Shown in pieces: positions 15,742 to 24,784 of a DNA stretch of 64,000 bases. Position numbers and translations under genes: made by a program. The notes under the pieces are model-generated. The model did not search any database. It had not been told where the DNA came from and saw only the letters and a program-made list of their open reading frames with translations. Within the stretch, counting starts at the first letter, position 1. Every line of letters starts with the position of its first letter. Source of the DNA: a virus. The stretch lies in the IMG/VR virus record IMGVR_UViG_3300048588_000136, positions 25,358-89,357 of that record. The stretch is one strand, 5' to 3'.

Positions 15742-16244
15742 AGTGCGATTCTCCCGTACTGACTTAACACAGGTGGCAGATCGTTAGTATAGATATTCGT
15801 TGTCGGCTCACACTTACCGTGGTACATCAGCACATGACCACCATTAACGCCGGCGCTAGCAATGATGTGTCCATTTCGCTTAGCATGTGACTCAATCGGA
15901 CGCACTTCATGGTCTAGCACCAGCATATGTGCTGCGAAGCGTTGGTAGGGCTTGGGGAACTGTTGAGACAGGAAGACAACCAGCCCTGTCTCATGCTGCT
16001 CTACACCGTCAGTCACCCAGGGTTCGGGCATCGTAGCTTCTACGGTGGGGAACATACCAAACGCATTGTGTTGCTCCAGCCGACAAAGCCAGTTGCACGC
16101 TTTCTGATACTCGAATTTCTTGCCGTCCCACACAATACGCACACCGGCAGCATATGCCTTTGCCCAAAACGCAATCGCCGGGCGAATATACCACTGCTCA
16201 ACTGACGTGTGCTTAATTGCCATTGTCGGTTCTAGATTTAGCAT
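15738..16244 (-). CDS. Hypothetical cargo protein
   Basis: ATG 16244 follows GAGG at a good distance; an upstream GTG (16283) is a less likely start. The 168-residue product has TSVEQWYIRPAIAFWAKAYA, VDGVEQHETGLVVFLS-like and NGHIIASAGVNGGHVLMYHG stretches. I do not recognise it. It leads a two-gene reverse operon within the tail block. Confidence 0.5.
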   Translation of the reverse strand: MLNLEPTMAIKHTSVEQWYIRPAIAFWAKAYAAGVRIVWDGKKFEYQKACNWLCRLEQHNAFGMFPTVEATMPEPWVTDGVEQHETGLVVFLSQQFPKPYQRFAAHMLVLDHEVRPIESHAKRNGHIIASAGVNGGHVLMYHGKCEPTTNIYTNDLPPVLSQYGRIAL

Positions 16245-16352
16245 GGTTGCCTCTATTTCTGATACACATGTGGATTTGCCCACAGTTTAACATTGGTCTA
16301 GTGAGATAAGCAAGCACGGTGCCGATGCCAGTTCCCTCACTCCACACCCGTG

Positions 16353-16366
16353 TAGAGTTAACTCTA
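16353..16366. promoter_or_regulatory. 14-bp perfect palindrome with nearby half-copy
   Basis: TAGAGTTAACTCTA is a perfect palindrome. A second GTTAACTCTAT lies at 16382-16392. Both lie between the 16244 gene start and the end of the 16488-16901 gene, so they are candidate operators for the reverse operon. Confidence 0.5.
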
Positions 16367-16487
16367 TTTCGTAATTCAGTTGTTAACTCTATACGTATAT
16401 AGATTCCTGGTTCGTCGGCGCACTTCTGTGCTATCCTCCCCAGGCGTTTTAAGTGTCCATCTGAGTAATCCGGCCACTACGTAAACT

Positions 16488-16901
16488 CTACCACATTGCT
16501 CGCAGACTATCGACCTGTTCGGCATCGTTCATAGCGTCGAAGGCGGCCATGCGCTTCGCCATCCGTTTCGTTGGCAACTTTGCGTCCTTGACCGGCTCAG
16601 GTTCAGGCGAAACATAAGCTTGCAGCCGGGCCAGCAATTCATCCTGATACTGGCGCCGTTCGTCGTCGGACATGGCGTACACATCACGCAGGTTCGACCG
16701 ACAGTTCCGTAACTCGGTAATGTATTGCTTTCGCTCATCGGCCGTCATTGTTCGCAGGTCGGGTTGATCCTCGCCGCGCTCTGCTAATATTTTAGTGATG
16801 CGGGCACTCAGTTCGTCATTGTACGCGAGGAGTTCGGCGTAGGTCATGCTATCGATGTCTTTGCGCGAATCGTCGCGCTGAGGTAAAATCTTCTTAGCCA
16901 T
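16488..16901 (-). CDS. Charged helical hypothetical protein
   Basis: A 137-residue, highly charged, probably coiled-coil protein (SMTYAELLAYNDELSARITK, MSDDERRQYQDELLARLQAY). It follows the small regulator at 16965-17165, and the leader between them resembles the one before the gene at 59555. Function unknown. Confidence 0.55.
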   Translation of the reverse strand: MAKKILPQRDDSRKDIDSMTYAELLAYNDELSARITKILAERGEDQPDLRTMTADERKQYITELRNCRSNLRDVYAMSDDERRQYQDELLARLQAYVSPEPEPVKDAKLPTKRMAKRMAAFDAMNDAEQVDSLRAMW

Positions 16902-16931
16902 AGGAAAGCTTCGACCTTTCTTGTGGTGATT

Positions 16932-16964
16932 AGCCGGCTAGGTGGTGAAGACACCTAACCGGCT
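16932..16964 (-). other. Intercistronic hairpin, 13-bp stem
   Basis: On the minus strand AGCCGGTTAGGTG pairs with CACCTAGCCGGCT across a seven-base loop, right after the stop of the regulator gene. A related hairpin sits at 59495-59527 after the paralogous regulator. No T-run, so it is probably a processing or stability element. Confidence 0.65.
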
Positions 16965-17165
16965 TTACTTTTTACTATTTTTCCTGCGCTGGTTATGCCA
17001 TTCCGCTATGCGATCTACATCCTCTCGTTTCCATACCCATGAATTGCCTATTTTACATGGGGCGAGATCTGGATGACGACGTAGGATAACACGCATGTAT
17101 GACGGAGCAAGACCCAGCATATTCGCTACTTCGGCAGAACTGTAAATAGATTTCTCTCCATCCAA
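16965..17165 (-). CDS. Excisionase/MerR-type small helix-turn-helix regulator (cargo copy)
   Basis: The chosen start is TTG 17165, preceded by GAGGAGGTG. The upstream sequence in frame is promoter and operator. The 66-residue product reads IYSSAEVANMLGLAPSYMRV, then ILRRHPDLAPCKIGNSWVWK and DVDRIAEWHNQRRK, a winged helix-turn-helix of the excisionase type. A clear paralog, also starting at TTG, is at 59300-59494. The inverted repeat around its promoter suggests autoregulation. Confidence 0.75.
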   Translation of the reverse strand: MDGEKSIYSSAEVANMLGLAPSYMRVILRRHPDLAPCKIGNSWVWKREDVDRIAEWHNQRRKNSKK

Positions 17166-17181
17166 AGTCACCTCCTCAGCA

Positions 17182-17238
17182 ATTGACACTGTATCGTTTC
17201 CATGCATTATTCTAGCACAGAAACCATAGCGTGTCAAT
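17182..17238 (-). promoter_or_regulatory. Promoter within an inverted-repeat operator
   Basis: The minus strand has TTGACA (17232-17237), a 17-base spacer ending TGC, and TAGAAT (17209-17214). Two 19-base arms, 17182-17200 and 17220-17238, form an inverted repeat matching at 16 of 19 positions (ATTGACAC at the outer ends) and cover -35 and start region. Confidence 0.75.
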
Positions 17239-17291
17239 GGGCAATCCGTGACATATTATACGTCTTTGCGGTATGGACAGGAATAACCCAC

Positions 17292-17320
17292 TATACAAAA
17301 ATGTAATTTTGTGCTATACT
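17292..17320 (+). promoter_or_regulatory. Promoter ahead of a short RNA
   Basis: TATACA (17292-17297), 17-base spacer ending TGC, TATACT (17315-17320). The TTGTGCTATA core and the following bases resemble the promoter at 7189-7217. Confidence 0.6.
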
Positions 17321-17326
17321 TTCCGT

Positions 17327-17399
17327 AGCGAATTTAATACTTAAGCGCCTAGAGCGCCCACACCGAACGCCAGGAGCGTCCAGTGATGGGCGCTTTTTT
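17327..17399 (+). ncRNA. Short terminated RNA
   Basis: From the predicted start to the T-run is about 73 bases. AGCGCCCA (17353-17360) pairs with TGGGCGCT (17387-17394), enclosing an ACGC/GCGT mini-hairpin, and six Ts follow. There is no plus-strand gene until 17721. It ends at the stop of the reverse gene 17398-17649, whose transcript it faces. Confidence 0.55.
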
Positions 17400-17649
17400 A
17401 TTTCCCGGTCAATGGGTTACGTGGTGGGGATGGGAGCGTTTGCGTCATCTGCTGTTGTTCTGCGAGTCGTCGTGCGGCGTCTTGGTTGGCGATGACCTGC
17501 TGGAGTTCAATCTGTTTTCTGAGCAGGTCAATAATTTCGTTGATACGAAAATACCAGAGTATTACCTCTCTGATTAAGTAGAAGACGAGTCCAATCGCTA
17601 CCGAGCCGACTACCAGGATGACTAATATACCCGACCAATCTGGAGACAT
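17398..17649 (-). CDS. Small membrane protein with cytoplasmic coiled coil
   Basis: The 83-residue product has one transmembrane helix (about residues 7-28, GILVILVVGSVAIGLVFYLI), then a charged helix INEIIDLLRKQIELQQ and a PSPPRNP tail. AGAAAGGA precedes ATG 17649. Similar small proteins with 'LWYF.INE.I.LL' are common in bacteria. A superinfection-exclusion role is conceivable for such phage cargo but not shown. Confidence 0.6.
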   Translation of the reverse strand: MSPDWSGILVILVVGSVAIGLVFYLIREVILWYFRINEIIDLLRKQIELQQVIANQDAARRLAEQQQMTQTLPSPPRNPLTGK

Positions 17650-17720
17650 GTGTTTTCCTTTCTAAGATGTAGGATACGCCAGTTTAACAGCATTTACTTT
17701 TTGTTAATTGAGTGTAACGA

Positions 17721-20700
17721 ATGCCTGACAAGAATTTAACGTACAAGATAATTATAGACACAAGCCAAGCGAAAACGCAAGCGCAATCCATACGCTCTGT
17801 GTTTGAGGCTGAATTGAAGCAGATCAGTGTCGGTAAGCTCGACACAACCGGCGTAAAAACAGCGGTCGATCAGGTCAAGGCGCTTTCTGCCGAGTTTGAA
17901 AAAGCTGTCAAATCCGGTGACATGGGACAGATTGACACGTCGGGCATTACCAGGGCCATAACCGAGGCGAGTCAGTTGCAGCTTGCTTTTGAAAAAGCAG
18001 CAGGCGCCGCCAACAACATCAAGATGCCAAGTGGCGGCGGTCCTGGTAGCGGCAATATATCTGCTATCATCGGTCAGGTGGTGCCAGGTGGATTAGGGAC
18101 ATTGGGCGGCGCCTTTGCCGGTGGATTTACTGCAACAGCGGTTATCGCAGGACTAAAGGAACTAGGGCAAGAATTAGACGCTGTTGCGCGGCGCGGCGCA
18201 GTTATGACACAGTTACGAGATGTGTTAGAGAGTTACACCAAATCTGTCGGCACAAATACCGATGCTATGATTGGTGCCGCCAAAAAAGCGTCTGCCGGAA
18301 CTATTGCTGAATATGAATTAATCCTCAACGCGAACCGGGCGCTGCAATTCGAGGTCGCCAAAACCCCACAGCAATTTGCTCAGTTGGTTGAATTATCCAC
18401 AGCGTTAGGGCGCGCCCAAGGCATTAGCGATACGCAAGCGCTAGAGTATCTGACCACTGGCCTAGCACGCGAGTCTCGATTAATTTTGGACAACTTGGGC
18501 TTGATCATCAATGTCTCCAAAGCAAACGAAGATTATGCTAAGTCAATAGGTAAGACGGCGGATCAACTTACCACGGCTGAGCGCAAGCAAGCGTTGTTAG
18601 CGGAAGCATACAACCAAGGCGCTGTCGCGATTGAGGCGAATCGGCAAGCTTTTGATAGTGCAGCGACACAATATGAACGATTTGATGCAAATGCGCAAAA
18701 CCTGAAAGATTCACTTGGAGAATTGGCATCACGTATTCTCTCCATGCCTGTCGCAAAAGCTGCTGGAGCACTTCAGGAGTATAACGAAAAATATTTCAAA
18801 GGCGGGGTATCTGACGATACACTTTTGCGCCGTCGTGCTGAACTACAAGCAGAAATAGCCAAGATAGAAGCAAATGGCGGTCAATCCAATGTGCTAGGTA
18901 TGCAGTTCGATGACGACCTAATTGGGCGCGCCGAACGGTACAGGGATGCCATTGCTGAGATTGACATTTTATTACGTGCAATGAAATCTGACGAGCCGAA
19001 TCCCATTACTGGGCCAAGCCTCGAAGATTTTACGCAAGGACAATCAACTAAAAAATTAACTTTCAGTCCATCGGAATTATCGGCAACTGATCTTATTGCC
19101 GCAGAAAGCGAAAAGATAGAAGCCGCGCTACTCGCTCGCGCTAAGCAAGCCGTAGCAACAATGGGTGCTGACAGTATTGCATCCGTGACAGCGCAAATGG
19201 AATCTGTACGATCTCAAATGAACGCTGCCATCGATGACATGATAGAACGGGGATTGAGTGATCCACAACAAATTTCCTTCGAGAGTACGGCTCTCCAGGA
19301 ATCACTACTTGCCGCCTTCGATGTCGTCAATCAAGTCGATTTCAGTGCGTTTAGTGGCGCATTCGCAGGGCTTAACCAAAGCTTTGGTGATTTTCTCCCC
19401 GCTGTTGCATCGGCTCGTGAAGAGTTAGCGGCGCTATCAGAAGAGATTGCATTCACCGGCAGCATGACGGCAGAGCAGGCCGCGCAGTTTGATTACCTGG
19501 CTTCTATTGCCTACAGTGTTGGCGACGCAGGGTCGCAGCTAAATGGCGTTGTCAACGAGCTTGGCGGCGCCTTCTTGGAGTCAAACAGCTACGCCGCCGC
19601 ATTGGTCGAACAATTATTCCTCGCTGAAGCCGCCTTCCGTAATGGGCAGATTTCAGCCGGCACCTATGCTGGCATGACGGCGGCGCTAACCGGCAACTTG
19701 TTAACGCTTGCCCAAGGTGCCGGCATTGCCACAAGCGCTATATGGCAACTTAATCAAGCACAGGCGGACATGAGCAACCTGCCGGGGTACGCTGCGGGGC
19801 AGCAGGTCGGTGGCAGCATTTCGCAGCGCATAGCCACACAGCAAGCGGCCAGTGGTCGTGAGCAGAACCGGCGCGAAATGGAGCGTTACAATGCAGCGGT
19901 TGCGCGGCAGCAGGAATCGTCGGCGCGGCGTGCGGGCAAGGCGTTGGAGGACGGCGCAAAAAAGGCCAGCCAGGAACTAAAATCGGCTCTTGACAAAGTG
20001 CCGGGTCTGTTCGGTACAACGCAGGTCACTGAACAGGACATGAAAGACGCTGAACTTGGTGTCTACCAGGAAAAGGCTGACGAATACCTGCGGCGCCTAC
20101 GTGACGAGGTGGTCAACGGCAAACAGTGGGAGGATGTGTCAATCGAGGAGGCGCGTGCGGGGCTGGAACGAGCCGGGCTAGAGGTTGGCAACACGGCAGA
20201 GCAAACATTGTCGCTTCTCGAAAAAGCCATGAACGACAGTTCGCTGTACTCTGCCGCCGAGAACATCCCCATTTTCATCAATGAGGAAGCGGTTAAGTAT
20301 GCGCAAGATTTGCAAGCCAAAAGCGAGCAAGGCCGCAAGAATATCTATGAATATTTCGGCGTGGTTGTTGATGATGCCACGAGCGCTGCGACCGGTGGTG
20401 GTGGTGCGGCTCCCGCGCCCGTGGCGCCGCCGAAGCTTGTCGATATCGACCCGCTAACCGAGGGCTTGCAAACCGGGCTTGACGAGTATGTGAACGCCAA
20501 CGGGCAAGTCATCAAGGAGCAAGTGGCTAACGCAAAAGCGCTGTTCTTTGACCCGGCCCAACTGTTTGGCACAGGCGGTAAAACAAACGGCATGGGGCCG
20601 ATGACCAATCCGGCTGTTACTGTCACCGCTGATCCCACGGCGCAAGCGCTGGTGCCGTACATTACCGGCCAGCAGCAGGCGACTATCCAGATGCAGGCGA

Positions 20701-21743
20701 CCAGCACCGCATTTGGCCCGCAGCCACAGGATACAGCGCCGACATCGGGGGCTGTGGCCCTAGCGCCGACCATTGACGGCGAGGCGTTGCAAACCGAGCT
20801 TGACAAACTGACGCCGACAGTAGGCGTGCAGCTACATGTTACCGTCGAAGAGATCGCGCTGTTCAAGCAAACGATTACCGGTATTATCACGCCGACGGTT
20901 GGCGTCAAGTTGGAAACACCAACGGAGACATTGACCACCTGGGCGACAGGCATAGAGACAAATACACCGTCACCGGCAATTGAGGCACGTATCAACACGA
21001 CGGTTGGCACGCTGTCGGACTGGGTACTGTGGGTAGAAACGAACGCTCCAAAGCCCAATGTTGGTGTCTTGTTGCATACCACCGTCGAGGAAATCGGATT
21101 ATACAAGGACACCATCGGCAGCATCGTGAAGCCGACTGTCGAGGTGGGGCTGACGCTGGGCCAGTCTGAGCAAAGTGTTAGCGCTCAGTTGGCGACAGCC
21201 ATCACCGCCGACGTTGCCACCAACGCCAACATGTTCACTACACCTGGCATTGTAGTAGCGCAGCTTATCATGGCGGCTATCCTGGACAACATGCAAGGCC
21301 AACAACAGCAGGGACAGGGGGGTGGTGAAGGCGGCGGCGGGCCGGTGGCTATGGCACTAGCAACCAATCTCATGACGCAGTTTGCTACAGCGGCCCCGAT
21401 GTTTACCGCGGCTGGAATTGTGCCAGCGCAGATTGTGGAAGCGGGCTTTAAGGGTCACACCTACACCGGCATGGCCGATAATCTACAGGCGAGTGTCATG
21501 CAGTCAATCTCATCTAAGGCGGGCGATTTCGTGGCGGCGGGTGGCTATATCGGTGGCTGGATTCAGCAGGGGATCAACCAGTCGTTTAACGCCGAAATCA
21601 ACCTGACGTTTGCCACCAACGCCGGGGCAAGCTGGGGAACAGCGTTCATGAAAGGCGCACTCACTGCTATCGGCGGCGGGGCGCTGGTGCAATCCATCAG
21701 TGACAAGGTGATCACGGATTTGGCGACGGAGTTGGAAAAATAA
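17721..21743 (+). CDS. Tail tape measure protein
   Basis: At 1340 residues it is the expected long protein after the tail chaperones; its length sets tail length. The N-terminus is helical (KIIIDTSQAKTQAQSIRSVF), followed by a glycine-rich hydrophobic stretch near 120-150 (IGQVVPGGLGTLGGAFAGGF) and a long helical body. Near residues 1030-1150 a repeat of about 81 residues occurs twice (VGVQLHVTVEEIALFKQTI and VGVLLHTTVEEIGLYKDTI). The C-terminus is glycine/alanine-rich. Confidence 0.88.
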   Translation: MPDKNLTYKIIIDTSQAKTQAQSIRSVFEAELKQISVGKLDTTGVKTAVDQVKALSAEFEKAVKSGDMGQIDTSGITRAITEASQLQLAFEKAAGAANNIKMPSGGGPGSGNISAIIGQVVPGGLGTLGGAFAGGFTATAVIAGLKELGQELDAVARRGAVMTQLRDVLESYTKSVGTNTDAMIGAAKKASAGTIAEYELILNANRALQFEVAKTPQQFAQLVELSTALGRAQGISDTQALEYLTTGLARESRLILDNLGLIINVSKANEDYAKSIGKTADQLTTAERKQALLAEAYNQGAVAIEANRQAFDSAATQYERFDANAQNLKDSLGELASRILSMPVAKAAGALQEYNEKYFKGGVSDDTLLRRRAELQAEIAKIEANGGQSNVLGMQFDDDLIGRAERYRDAIAEIDILLRAMKSDEPNPITGPSLEDFTQGQSTKKLTFSPSELSATDLIAAESEKIEAALLARAKQAVATMGADSIASVTAQMESVRSQMNAAIDDMIERGLSDPQQISFESTALQESLLAAFDVVNQVDFSAFSGAFAGLNQSFGDFLPAVASAREELAALSEEIAFTGSMTAEQAAQFDYLASIAYSVGDAGSQLNGVVNELGGAFLESNSYAAALVEQLFLAEAAFRNGQISAGTYAGMTAALTGNLLTLAQGAGIATSAIWQLNQAQADMSNLPGYAAGQQVGGSISQRIATQQAASGREQNRREMERYNAAVARQQESSARRAGKALEDGAKKASQELKSALDKVPGLFGTTQVTEQDMKDAELGVYQEKADEYLRRLRDEVVNGKQWEDVSIEEARAGLERAGLEVGNTAEQTLSLLEKAMNDSSLYSAAENIPIFINEEAVKYAQDLQAKSEQGRKNIYEYFGVVVDDATSAATGGGGAAPAPVAPPKLVDIDPLTEGLQTGLDEYVNANGQVIKEQVANAKALFFDPAQLFGTGGKTNGMGPMTNPAVTVTADPTAQALVPYITGQQQATIQMQATSTAFGPQPQDTAPTSGAVALAPTIDGEALQTELDKLTPTVGVQLHVTVEEIALFKQTITGIITPTVGVKLETPTETLTTWATGIETNTPSPAIEARINTTVGTLSDWVLWVETNAPKPNVGVLLHTTVEEIGLYKDTIGSIVKPTVEVGLTLGQSEQSVSAQLATAITADVATNANMFTTPGIVVAQLIMAAILDNMQGQQQQGQGGGEGGGGPVAMALATNLMTQFATAAPMFTAAGIVPAQIVEAGFKGHTYTGMADNLQASVMQSISSKAGDFVAAGGYIGGWIQQGINQSFNAEINLTFATNAGASWGTAFMKGALTAIGGGALVQSISDKVITDLATELEK

Positions 21744-21746
21744 CAC

Positions 21747-22097
21747 ATGGCAATGAGTTTAGGCGGTACAACCATATCAAGCACTATCGAAAATGGTGGC
21801 GGCAAATACGCATTCAAGCGCGAACGCCTGCGCACGAATGGCGACGGCGAAGCAGTGATGGCCAACTACTACACGCTGACGTGGACATTTGAGCAGATGT
21901 CACTGACGGATTTTACCTGGATACGATCCACACTGATGAGCGGAGCGGGCAGCGTGAAGTATAGCAGCGCATCACTGTATAACGATTTGGGCGTATTGAC
22001 GAGTTACACCAACGCTGTGGCGTATGAGCCGGTCTGGGACACGGCTAGCGGGGGACAGGTGTTCGGCGTGACTTGGATCATAGATAGGATTCGGTAA
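21747..22097 (+). CDS. Distal tail-region protein
   Basis: A 116-residue protein after the tape measure gene and sharing one base with the next (TAATG). Its order of beta-strands (ANYYTLTWTFEQMSLTDFTW, GQVFGVTWIIDRIR) resembles small distal-tail proteins. The assignment is by position. Confidence 0.5.
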   Translation: MAMSLGGTTISSTIENGGGKYAFKRERLRTNGDGEAVMANYYTLTWTFEQMSLTDFTWIRSTLMSGAGSVKYSSASLYNDLGVLTSYTNAVAYEPVWDTASGGQVFGVTWIIDRIR

Positions 22098-24784
22098 TGT
22101 CAGCCATAACCTTACCTGATGTCAATTTCCGTGTCTACATCGGTCCCTACCATCTCCATTACGATTGGAGCGATCTTGACTTTGGCGCGTCCTTCTCGCT
22201 TGGTTCTGCCACAACCACAAGTGGGCAGATTAGCGGCGCAACGTCGCTAGCCATTGCTAGCGCCACCGGCTATGGCACAGCGGGTGGCGTGTGGGTTGGT
22301 CCAAACGGCAGCGGGCAGGCGTGGGAGTACGAGCAGTTTACCGCACGCTCTAGCACGACCTTGACCGTGGTGCGTGAGTCCACGACCGACCGCGAGCATA
22401 ACGGCATCCACAGCAACGGCGCATCGGTGTATCAATTTTATCCGGTTACGACCAACGACGGCCAACTAACCATCACCGAAGAAGCTGATGACAACGTATC
22501 GACCATCACCTGGCGTGCCACCATTAGCGGTGTGCGGGCGCCGCAACACGTCCTGCGCAACGGGCATATTGTGGTGGTCACCACGTCAAGCAATGGCGGT
22601 AGCTACACCATCGCCCTGGTGGGCTTTGTCGATTCACCGACCATCAGTGACGACTACAGAAACAATGCGGAGTGGACGCTGAACATTGTGTCATCGGCAC
22701 AGATCGTCGGTGAGGTCGAAGCGCGCGGTGTGCGGGTTGGTGATGCAGACCTGGCAGACGCTGGCACGGCTAGCGCTGTGCAGGAATTGGTGTTGCCGTA
22801 CGATGAGCGCTACAGCGGCGACTTTACACAGGCGAGTCCTGACCTGTCGGCATCATCAGCTATTGACAACAACCTGAACACGCTGTGGATTGCCGAACAC
22901 TTTACCGGCACCGACTATTGGACCAATGCGGGATTTGCTATCAACAGCGATCCCGAAAACGGCGACGATCTAGCCTTTGCTCACCTCTATGTAAATCCGC
23001 CGCCGGCGGCCGGTGCTGGCGCTCGCTTTATTGAATTGCGAGTGCGTACCAGCACCTACGTGCGTGGCTATGCCCTGTATGCAGCCAACGGCGGCAGCGG
23101 CGCCGAGTCGTGGTTATTTAACGGACCCGGTGACGTGGAAGATGGGGGCAGCATTTTTCTGGTAGAAGATGAAGAGGTGTTCGCCCGGCTCAACCCGTTG
23201 GCGCAGTCTGCAGCTATCTACGAAAACAGAACATTTTTCACCAATGCCATCACTGCCGCCGGCGGTGAATTGTGGCTGCGGATTGGCGAACTTAACTCAT
23301 GGCGCAATCGCGTGCGATGGGGAACCGGCAACGGCTACATCAACCACGAGGACGCGCCAAGTCGGTCATGGTCAGGGGCAACGGTCACGGCGCCGAGTGT
23401 CGGCCAAACCATGCGCTACATCTGGACCAACACCAGCACTACGGCAGCGAATCACTGGCTGACTGACTACGTGCGCCATGCTGGCTATAACATCGACAAC
23501 GATGACCCGATGTGGATTATGACCACATTGCCGGGGCTGGGGCTAAAACTGGCGATGGACATGACCAGCAGCTACCCTGGCAACGGGCAGATTTTATTTA
23601 TCAATGGACCAGACGACAAATATAGCACGGATGGACTGCCAAGTAGCGGCACACTGTTCGTCGGGGATGAAAAAATCAGCTACAGTAGCAAGACCGACCA
23701 ATATATCGTTGTGTCTGCCCGCGGCGCTAGTAGTACCACAGCAAGCGCTCACAGCGAGGACGATGAGGTTTACATCATGGATGGCAGCGTGCCAACCGAC
23801 GCCTACCTGATTAGCGGCGTTGGTTGGACTCGTGGTGGCACCATTTACCCAAAGTCATTCAAATTGTACACGACAAACATCGTGGACAATGTTCGCACGC
23901 CTGACAATGATGACTACCTGAATGATTGGACGTTGCGTGATACGGTGACCGCCAACCTAGCAAACAACTATTTCAAGGTGCTAAGCAGCACGCGTGTCAA
24001 GCATGTACTGTTTGAAATTTTCTTTATGACGACGGACCCGGCGCGCCCACGGCTTAACGAAATCAGCGCCATCGTGGACCCGACTTACCACAACCCCAAT
24101 CTGTGGTTAGCGGCTGACACGAGCACTGGCACGTTGATTGCGCAGATACTCACCAACGCAGGCATCTGGGCAGGTGCCATCAGTCACAGTGGTACGGCTA
24201 CCGTCGCCGAGGCCACCACAGCCGATGATAACGCATGGACAGTTGTGGCAGATCTGGCGGAGTATACCGGCGTGCGGGTGACGGTGCAGCGTGATAGCAA
24301 ATTCCTGATTGCCAACGATACATTCTGGACTGGCACGCCATCGATTGCAACAACATGGAACCGCACCAGCGCCGCCAGTGTGCAAAAATCGTTCCGCAAG
24401 GTGTCACCTATCTCGCAGATCATTTTGTCGTGGAAGACACCGGACGGCACCGACAGTGGGAAGATTTATTACCCAACCACGGCAGGACGTGGCACGAAGC
24501 TAGAGAAACAGGAGACGCTGTACGCCAACAGCACAGCGGCCACAGCAGCAGCACGACGGCTCTACTATATGCGCCTGTATCCCTTTGAGGTGAGTGTGGA
24601 GGCGTCCGACGTGTCGTCGGACAAACGAGCCGGAGAAGCGCACCAGGTCTACTGGCAATTTACCGACGATATGCAGGCTATGGACCGGCTGTATGTGGTC
24701 ATGAGTGCCGAGCACACCCTGAGTAAAGGCAATTGGTCGTCAACATTTCGGCTAGTTCAATACGGACATGAGAGCAATTTCTAA
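22097..24784 (+). CDS. Large distal tail / baseplate-hub-like protein
   Basis: An 895-residue beta-rich protein between the tape measure and fibre genes. Its start (LPDVNFRVYIGPYHLHYDWS) and the later segment YTGVRVTVQRDSKFLI-type resemble siphophage tail-tip proteins. Stretches such as GQISGATSLAIASATGYGTA suggest a carbohydrate-binding or Ig-like insert. Hub or tail-associated adsorption function is inferred from position. Confidence 0.6.
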   Translation: MSAITLPDVNFRVYIGPYHLHYDWSDLDFGASFSLGSATTTSGQISGATSLAIASATGYGTAGGVWVGPNGSGQAWEYEQFTARSSTTLTVVRESTTDREHNGIHSNGASVYQFYPVTTNDGQLTITEEADDNVSTITWRATISGVRAPQHVLRNGHIVVVTTSSNGGSYTIALVGFVDSPTISDDYRNNAEWTLNIVSSAQIVGEVEARGVRVGDADLADAGTASAVQELVLPYDERYSGDFTQASPDLSASSAIDNNLNTLWIAEHFTGTDYWTNAGFAINSDPENGDDLAFAHLYVNPPPAAGAGARFIELRVRTSTYVRGYALYAANGGSGAESWLFNGPGDVEDGGSIFLVEDEEVFARLNPLAQSAAIYENRTFFTNAITAAGGELWLRIGELNSWRNRVRWGTGNGYINHEDAPSRSWSGATVTAPSVGQTMRYIWTNTSTTAANHWLTDYVRHAGYNIDNDDPMWIMTTLPGLGLKLAMDMTSSYPGNGQILFINGPDDKYSTDGLPSSGTLFVGDEKISYSSKTDQYIVVSARGASSTTASAHSEDDEVYIMDGSVPTDAYLISGVGWTRGGTIYPKSFKLYTTNIVDNVRTPDNDDYLNDWTLRDTVTANLANNYFKVLSSTRVKHVLFEIFFMTTDPARPRLNEISAIVDPTYHNPNLWLAADTSTGTLIAQILTNAGIWAGAISHSGTATVAEATTADDNAWTVVADLAEYTGVRVTVQRDSKFLIANDTFWTGTPSIATTWNRTSAASVQKSFRKVSPISQIILSWKTPDGTDSGKIYYPTTAGRGTKLEKQETLYANSTAATAAARRLYYMRLYPFEVSVEASDVSSDKRAGEAHQVYWQFTDDMQAMDRLYVVMSAEHTLSKGNWSSTFRLVQYGHESNF

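Noticed and set aside
17383-17577. Plus-strand 64-codon frame over the small membrane-protein gene
   Set aside because: It begins inside the terminated RNA and opposes a frame with a good ribosome site and a convincing membrane helix plus coiled coil.
20345-21124. Long minus-strand open frame of 259 codons inside the tape measure gene
   Set aside because: It lies opposite a clear tape measure frame with repeats, is made of S/V/P-rich low-complexity sequence and lacks a ribosome site.
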